From NCBI GenBank assembly GCA_002839185.1, contig PGXO01000005.1, positions 124,001-188,000 of the forward strand: DNA of 64,000 nucleotides, in the 5' to 3' direction. The notes beneath the pieces were generated by a model. It saw only the letters and a list, made by a program, of their open reading frames with translations, did no database searches and was not told the DNA's origin. Positions within the stretch are counted from its first letter, which is position 1, and each line of letters starts with the position of its first letter. The translations under genes and the position numbers were made by a program. The DNA comes from Synergistetes bacterium HGW-Synergistetes-1 (GTDB lineage Bacteria; Synergistota; Synergistia; Synergistales; Synergistaceae). This document shows positions 61,051 to 64,000 of this stretch, piece by piece.

Positions 61051-61080
61051 TTGTACCACTGCTTCAATAGATGATATACT
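61051..61080 (+). promoter_or_regulatory. Candidate promoter of the DapA-family gene
   Basis: TTGTAC (61051-61056) and TATACT (61075-61080) are 18 bp apart, in the divergent gap between queD and the aldolase gene. The start would be near 61087, leaving a 20-base leader with an AAAGGGGG site. Confidence 0.45.
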
Positions 61081-61107
61081 CTACCAAACAAAAAGGGGGC
61101 AACGCAA

Positions 61108-62007
61108 GTGAAAATAACAGGCATTTTCGCACCCGTCCCGACGCCCTTCGCGTCGGACGGATCGCTTGACATAGAAGCGTGGAAGATCAACTTAAGGATA
61201 TGGAAAGAGTCAGCTCTGGACGGCATCGTAATATGCGGATCGAACGGGGAAATGCCTTTTGTGACACAGGAGGAACGTGTTGTATTAACTGAGATTGCCG
61301 CGGAAGAAGCTGAAGGCAAGCTCATGCTTATGGCTGGAGCACACTTCCCATCGACTCGTGAAACTATTTCGTGCGCAAAGGTTCTCGCATCTGCCGGCGC
61401 CGGATCACTTCTGCTGCTTCCCCCGCACTACTTCAAAGGGAATCAGACAGCAATATTAAATTATTTTATTGAAGTCGCCGATAATTCCCCGGTTCCGATA
61501 TTCATTTATAACATGCCGGCAAATACCGGGGTCGACATAGAGACAGAAACGATAATATCAGCTTCGCGACATTCAAATATCAAGGGGATAAAAGACACTT
61601 CAGGAAACATGACCAAGCTGGGGTACCTTGCCGCAGCCGCTCCTGAAGATTTTTCGGTTTTCGGAGGCACAGGCAACTGGTTCCTTGCAGCCCTTTCAAT
61701 GGGTGCCTGCGGAGGCACGATGGCTGCATCTATCCTATATCCCAACACATGCAGAAAAATATACACCTCCTTCCATGAAAACAACTTGAAAGAGGCAATG
61801 GAGCTGCAGGCTAAGCTCCTGCCGGTAAGTGATGCGCTGACTCGCAGATTCGGCGTACCTGGACTTAAGGCAGCGCTTGACAGCAAGGGCATGAAAGGCG
61901 GCCCCTGCAGATCGCCGCTGCTCCCTGTATCTGAAGAAGTAAAAAAAGAGATCATTAAGATACTGGATAATTCCGGTCTGGATAAATATGAGACATGGAG
62001 AGGTTAA
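61108..62007 (+). CDS. Dihydrodipicolinate synthase/N-acetylneuraminate lyase family aldolase
   Basis: A 299-residue class I aldolase of the DapA superfamily. It has VPTPFASDGSLDIEAW, ICGSNGEMPFVTQEE (in place of GTTGE), FIYNMPANTGVDI with the catalytic tyrosine, and IKGIKDTSGNMTKL with the Schiff-base lysine. True DapA would normally have GTTGES, so a pyruvate-dependent aldolase acting on another keto sugar or acid is as likely. The GTG start follows AAAGGGGGCAACGCAA. It precedes the FMN-reductase-like gene by 29 bp, likely the same transcript. Confidence 0.87.
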   Translation: MKITGIFAPVPTPFASDGSLDIEAWKINLRIWKESALDGIVICGSNGEMPFVTQEERVVLTEIAAEEAEGKLMLMAGAHFPSTRETISCAKVLASAGAGSLLLLPPHYFKGNQTAILNYFIEVADNSPVPIFIYNMPANTGVDIETETIISASRHSNIKGIKDTSGNMTKLGYLAAAAPEDFSVFGGTGNWFLAALSMGACGGTMAASILYPNTCRKIYTSFHENNLKEAMELQAKLLPVSDALTRRFGVPGLKAALDSKGMKGGPCRSPLLPVSEEVKKEIIKILDNSGLDKYETWRG

Positions 62008-62036
62008 TTTTTAATATTTTATAAGGAGGTCCGGAA

Positions 62037-62600
62037 ATGGAAGATAAAAAAGTTCTCACCCTGCTTCTGGGAAGTCCCAGAATCGGAGGCAACACAGAAA
62101 AGTTAGCTGACGCCCTGGCGGAGGGAGCCGCTGAAAAAGGTTATGAAGTCAAAAAAGTCCATCTTGCGGCTTTAACACTCAAAGGATGTCTCGATTGCAG
62201 AAAGTGCTGGAGCACAGGCAAGCCCTGCATACAAAACGACGACATGGATCAGGTCTACCCTGATATAGAGGCGGCCTCTGTTATAGCATTTGTTTCCCCT
62301 CTATATTTTTATTCCTGGACCTCACAGATCAAGCCAGTGTGGGACAGGCTCCTGCCCTACTACATGCCCGGAGCGCTACGCACAACTCCGTCCAAAAAAG
62401 CGATACTACTGGCAGCAGCCGGTGATACGGAAGAGCGTGTATTCGACGGAATGCGTGCTTCGTTCAAGCTCGCGACTAATTTTCTGGGATGGGAAGTGTT
62501 AGGGGAAATCTGCGCACCTGACATTTACTCAAGGGGAGATATCGAAGCCAAGGGAGTTAAATGGATTGAGGAAGCAAAAGAACTAGGTGCTTCACTATAG
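62037..62600 (+). CDS. NADPH-dependent FMN reductase-like flavoprotein
   Basis: A 187-residue flavodoxin-fold protein. The FMN phosphate loop is TLLLGSPRIGGNTEKLADAL, followed by LKGCLDCRKCWSTGKPCIQNDDMDQVY, which contains a CxxCxxC-like cysteine set seen in iron-sulfur flavoproteins, and AFVSPLYFYSWTSQIKPVWDR. It probably reduces flavin or a small electron acceptor; an Fe-S cluster is possible but unproven. The ATG follows AAGGAGG. Confidence 0.88.
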   Translation: MEDKKVLTLLLGSPRIGGNTEKLADALAEGAAEKGYEVKKVHLAALTLKGCLDCRKCWSTGKPCIQNDDMDQVYPDIEAASVIAFVSPLYFYSWTSQIKPVWDRLLPYYMPGALRTTPSKKAILLAAAGDTEERVFDGMRASFKLATNFLGWEVLGEICAPDIYSRGDIEAKGVKWIEEAKELGASL

Positions 62601-62993
62601 AAAAATTAATATTCAACATCCGGATATTTAAATTTTAGTGACAAGAACTCAAAGGATGATCGCTCAGTAAAATTAGATGGTCATCCTTTTTTTAACAGTT
62701 AAACTTGATATTTTAACAATATCTGAATAAATATTATTTAAGTTATAGGGGTTAAGGAAAATTAGATAGTTTTTACTTACACCTCAGACAAATAATTAAA
62801 AAATCTTTAATAATTGAGCAGGTAATCGATATTGACGTTTTTAATAAACGGGCAACAATTATGCAAACATAAAACTATGCTAGTCAAACAATAAAACACC
62901 ACGGTACTAATTCAATTATATAAAAGCAATATCTGCCTCATTGATACAGGTTATTAAACACTGGAACTGCAATATATTCGAGGTGGTTTTTAA
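62601..62993. other. 393-bp AT-rich intergenic region
   Basis: No gene was seen. It holds the terminator at 62651-62693; the rest is strongly AT-rich with no clear reading frame, promoter or repeat that I can support. Confidence 0.6.
62651..62693 (+). terminator. Terminator after the FMN-reductase-like gene
   Basis: AAAGGATGA (62651-62659) pairs with TCATCCTTT (62681-62689), with extra weaker pairs inside the loop, and runs into a T-tract ending at 62693. Confidence 0.75.
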
Positions 62994-63881
62994 ATGAGTA
63001 GACACGCATATTTGATAACAGCACATCACCAGTTCGAGATACTGGAAAAGTTGCTCATTTTGCTTGATGACCCAAGGAATGATATCTACATCCACATAGA
63101 TGACAAAGTAAAAGACTTTGATTCTGATCGTTTTGCAGGCATCCTAAAATGTTCTTCTGTTTTTTTTGTACCCCGCATCCCTGTTTTTTGGGGAGGTTAC
63201 AGTCAAATAGAGGCGACTCTCATACTCTTGAAGGAATCAACTAAGAAAGGCTATGCTTACTATCATTTTATTTCAGGAGTTGATCTTCCTTTAAAAACAC
63301 AAGACCATATACATAACTTTTTTGACAAGCACCAAGGCACTGAATTTGTAGGTTTTGAAGCCCCAATTATGGCACAGAGATTTTACTCCAGATTTCAGAT
63401 CTACCATCTGCACCAAGACAGTATAGGGAGAAAAAAAAGTCTTCTTTACTATTGGGAGGAGATCCTGGTATTCATACAGAAAAGGTTTCGTTTACACAGG
63501 ATCAAACCTGAAGAAATCATTTTTCAGAAAGGCTGCAACTGGTTCAGCATTACAGATAATCTTGCCAAACACATATTAAGTAAAGAAAATTTTATCAAAA
63601 GCACTTTTGCAAACTCAAGATGCTGTGATGAACTGTTCATACATACATTGATCATGAATTCGGATTTCAAAGAAAAGATCTACCAGAATAAATACGATAA
63701 TGATGAGGGAAGTTCTGCGTGCTTGAGGTATGTAAATTTTAAATATAAAGACAACGTCTTCAGAACTGCTGATTACGATGACCTAATATCTTCAGAGCTT
63801 TTCTTTGCAAGAAAATTCGATATAAACGTAGACAGAGATATTATTGAAAAAGTTTTTTTGTATGTATCCGCAACTAAGTAA
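62994..63881 (+). CDS. Core-2/I-branching-type beta-1,6-N-acetylglucosaminyltransferase (GT14)
   Basis: A 295-residue GT14-family glycosyltransferase. It opens HAYLITAHHQFEILEKLLILLDDPRNDIYIHID, contains YAYYHFISGVDLPLKTQDHIHNFF and FQKGCNWFSITDNLAKHIL, then DELFIHTLIMNS, matching bacterial branching-enzyme homologues. No transmembrane segment is obvious. The ATG follows GAGGTGG. The gene and its upstream region are more AT-rich than the rest of the window, suggesting acquisition by transfer, perhaps as the edge of a surface-polysaccharide locus. Acceptor and donor are unknown. Confidence 0.88.
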   Translation: MSRHAYLITAHHQFEILEKLLILLDDPRNDIYIHIDDKVKDFDSDRFAGILKCSSVFFVPRIPVFWGGYSQIEATLILLKESTKKGYAYYHFISGVDLPLKTQDHIHNFFDKHQGTEFVGFEAPIMAQRFYSRFQIYHLHQDSIGRKKSLLYYWEEILVFIQKRFRLHRIKPEEIIFQKGCNWFSITDNLAKHILSKENFIKSTFANSRCCDELFIHTLIMNSDFKEKIYQNKYDNDEGSSACLRYVNFKYKDNVFRTADYDDLISSELFFARKFDINVDRDIIEKVFLYVSATK

Positions 63882-64000
63882 TTGTGATGCTTCAATTATT
63901 TACTCAAGTCTTTGAATAAAGGGCTAAGCTCGTTTATCACTTATATGAGAGGATTGAGACCTTCCTGGAATTACGAGAAGTAATCCCCAAACAGCCCAAA
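63882..64000. other. Right-end non-coding remainder
   Basis: The last 119 bases contain no supportable gene or signal; the next gene is presumably beyond the window. Confidence 0.5.

Noticed and set aside
1-64000. CRISPR arrays, tRNA or rRNA genes, insertion sequences, prophage
   Set aside because: No regularly spaced repeats, cloverleaf-like genes, transposase or phage reading frames were recognised by eye; a tRNA missed by eye cannot be fully excluded.

Overview
The window reads as a chromosome segment of an anaerobic, amino-acid-fermenting, diderm bacterium, most likely a member of Synergistota. That is inferred from gene content. A selenium-dependent glycine reductase operon and several amino-acid PLP enzymes sit beside a complete-looking Kdo/lipid A operon, which implies an outer membrane. 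Genes familiar from Gram-positive genomes are also present: RNase Y with YmdB, DivIVA, a YggS/HlyD-like pair and the NSS transporters. No rRNA, tRNA, CRISPR array, insertion sequence or phage gene was seen.

Layout. 1-6693 (-): recD2 (runs off the left edge), a CyuA-type cysteine desulfidase, a YtcJ-type amidohydrolase and leucyl aminopeptidase form one tight operon. 6845-9234 (+): an FAD-dependent oxidoreductase and a K+ channel. 9347-10759 (-): an NSS transporter. 10866-16001 (-): homoserine dehydrogenase, a type-III PLP racemase, a threonine-dehydratase-like enzyme, an ornithine-cyclodeaminase-family enzyme and an EamA transporter, a possible imine-based amino-acid pathway; a second dehydratase paralogue is encoded divergently (16147-17130). 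17222-18316 (-): an exported double rhodanese lacking catalytic cysteines. 18431-30799 (-): lpxI, lpxB, msbA, an lpxK fusion, kdsA, kdsD, waaA, an unrecognised gene, kdsB and an ELM1-like gene, with many overlapping start/stop codons. 30980-38472: ZIP transporter, HD phosphohydrolase, rubredoxin, then tkt-trmI-queH-hypE-like-pepP. 38648-41894 (+): etfB-etfA-glcD, a flavin-based 2-hydroxyacid dehydrogenase module. 41911-42944 (+): a promoter, a 27-codon Met-rich leader ORF, a terminator and an orphan metQ.

43051-50743 (-): glycine use. An NSS transporter is followed by a promoter, a glycine riboswitch, a terminator and grdX-grdE-grdB-grdC-grdD. grdB contains an in-frame UGA (selenocysteine) followed by a SECIS-like hairpin. 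51050-61009 (-): ymdB, rny, recG, divIVA, yggS, an HlyD-like gene, a HAD phosphatase, an RlmI-like methyltransferase, folE2 and queD. 61108-63881 (+): a DapA-family aldolase, an FMN-reductase-like flavoprotein, then an AT-rich segment with a GT14 glycosyltransferase.

The main points of interest are the Met-rich leader/terminator arrangement before metQ (a candidate translation-coupled attenuator for methionine), the glycine switch whose terminator overlaps the grdX start, interleaved inverted repeats between grdB and grdC, the kdsD-waaA junction where only one amber codon separates two genes in the same frame, and the LpxK/LpxB-like fusion with a non-canonical P-loop.
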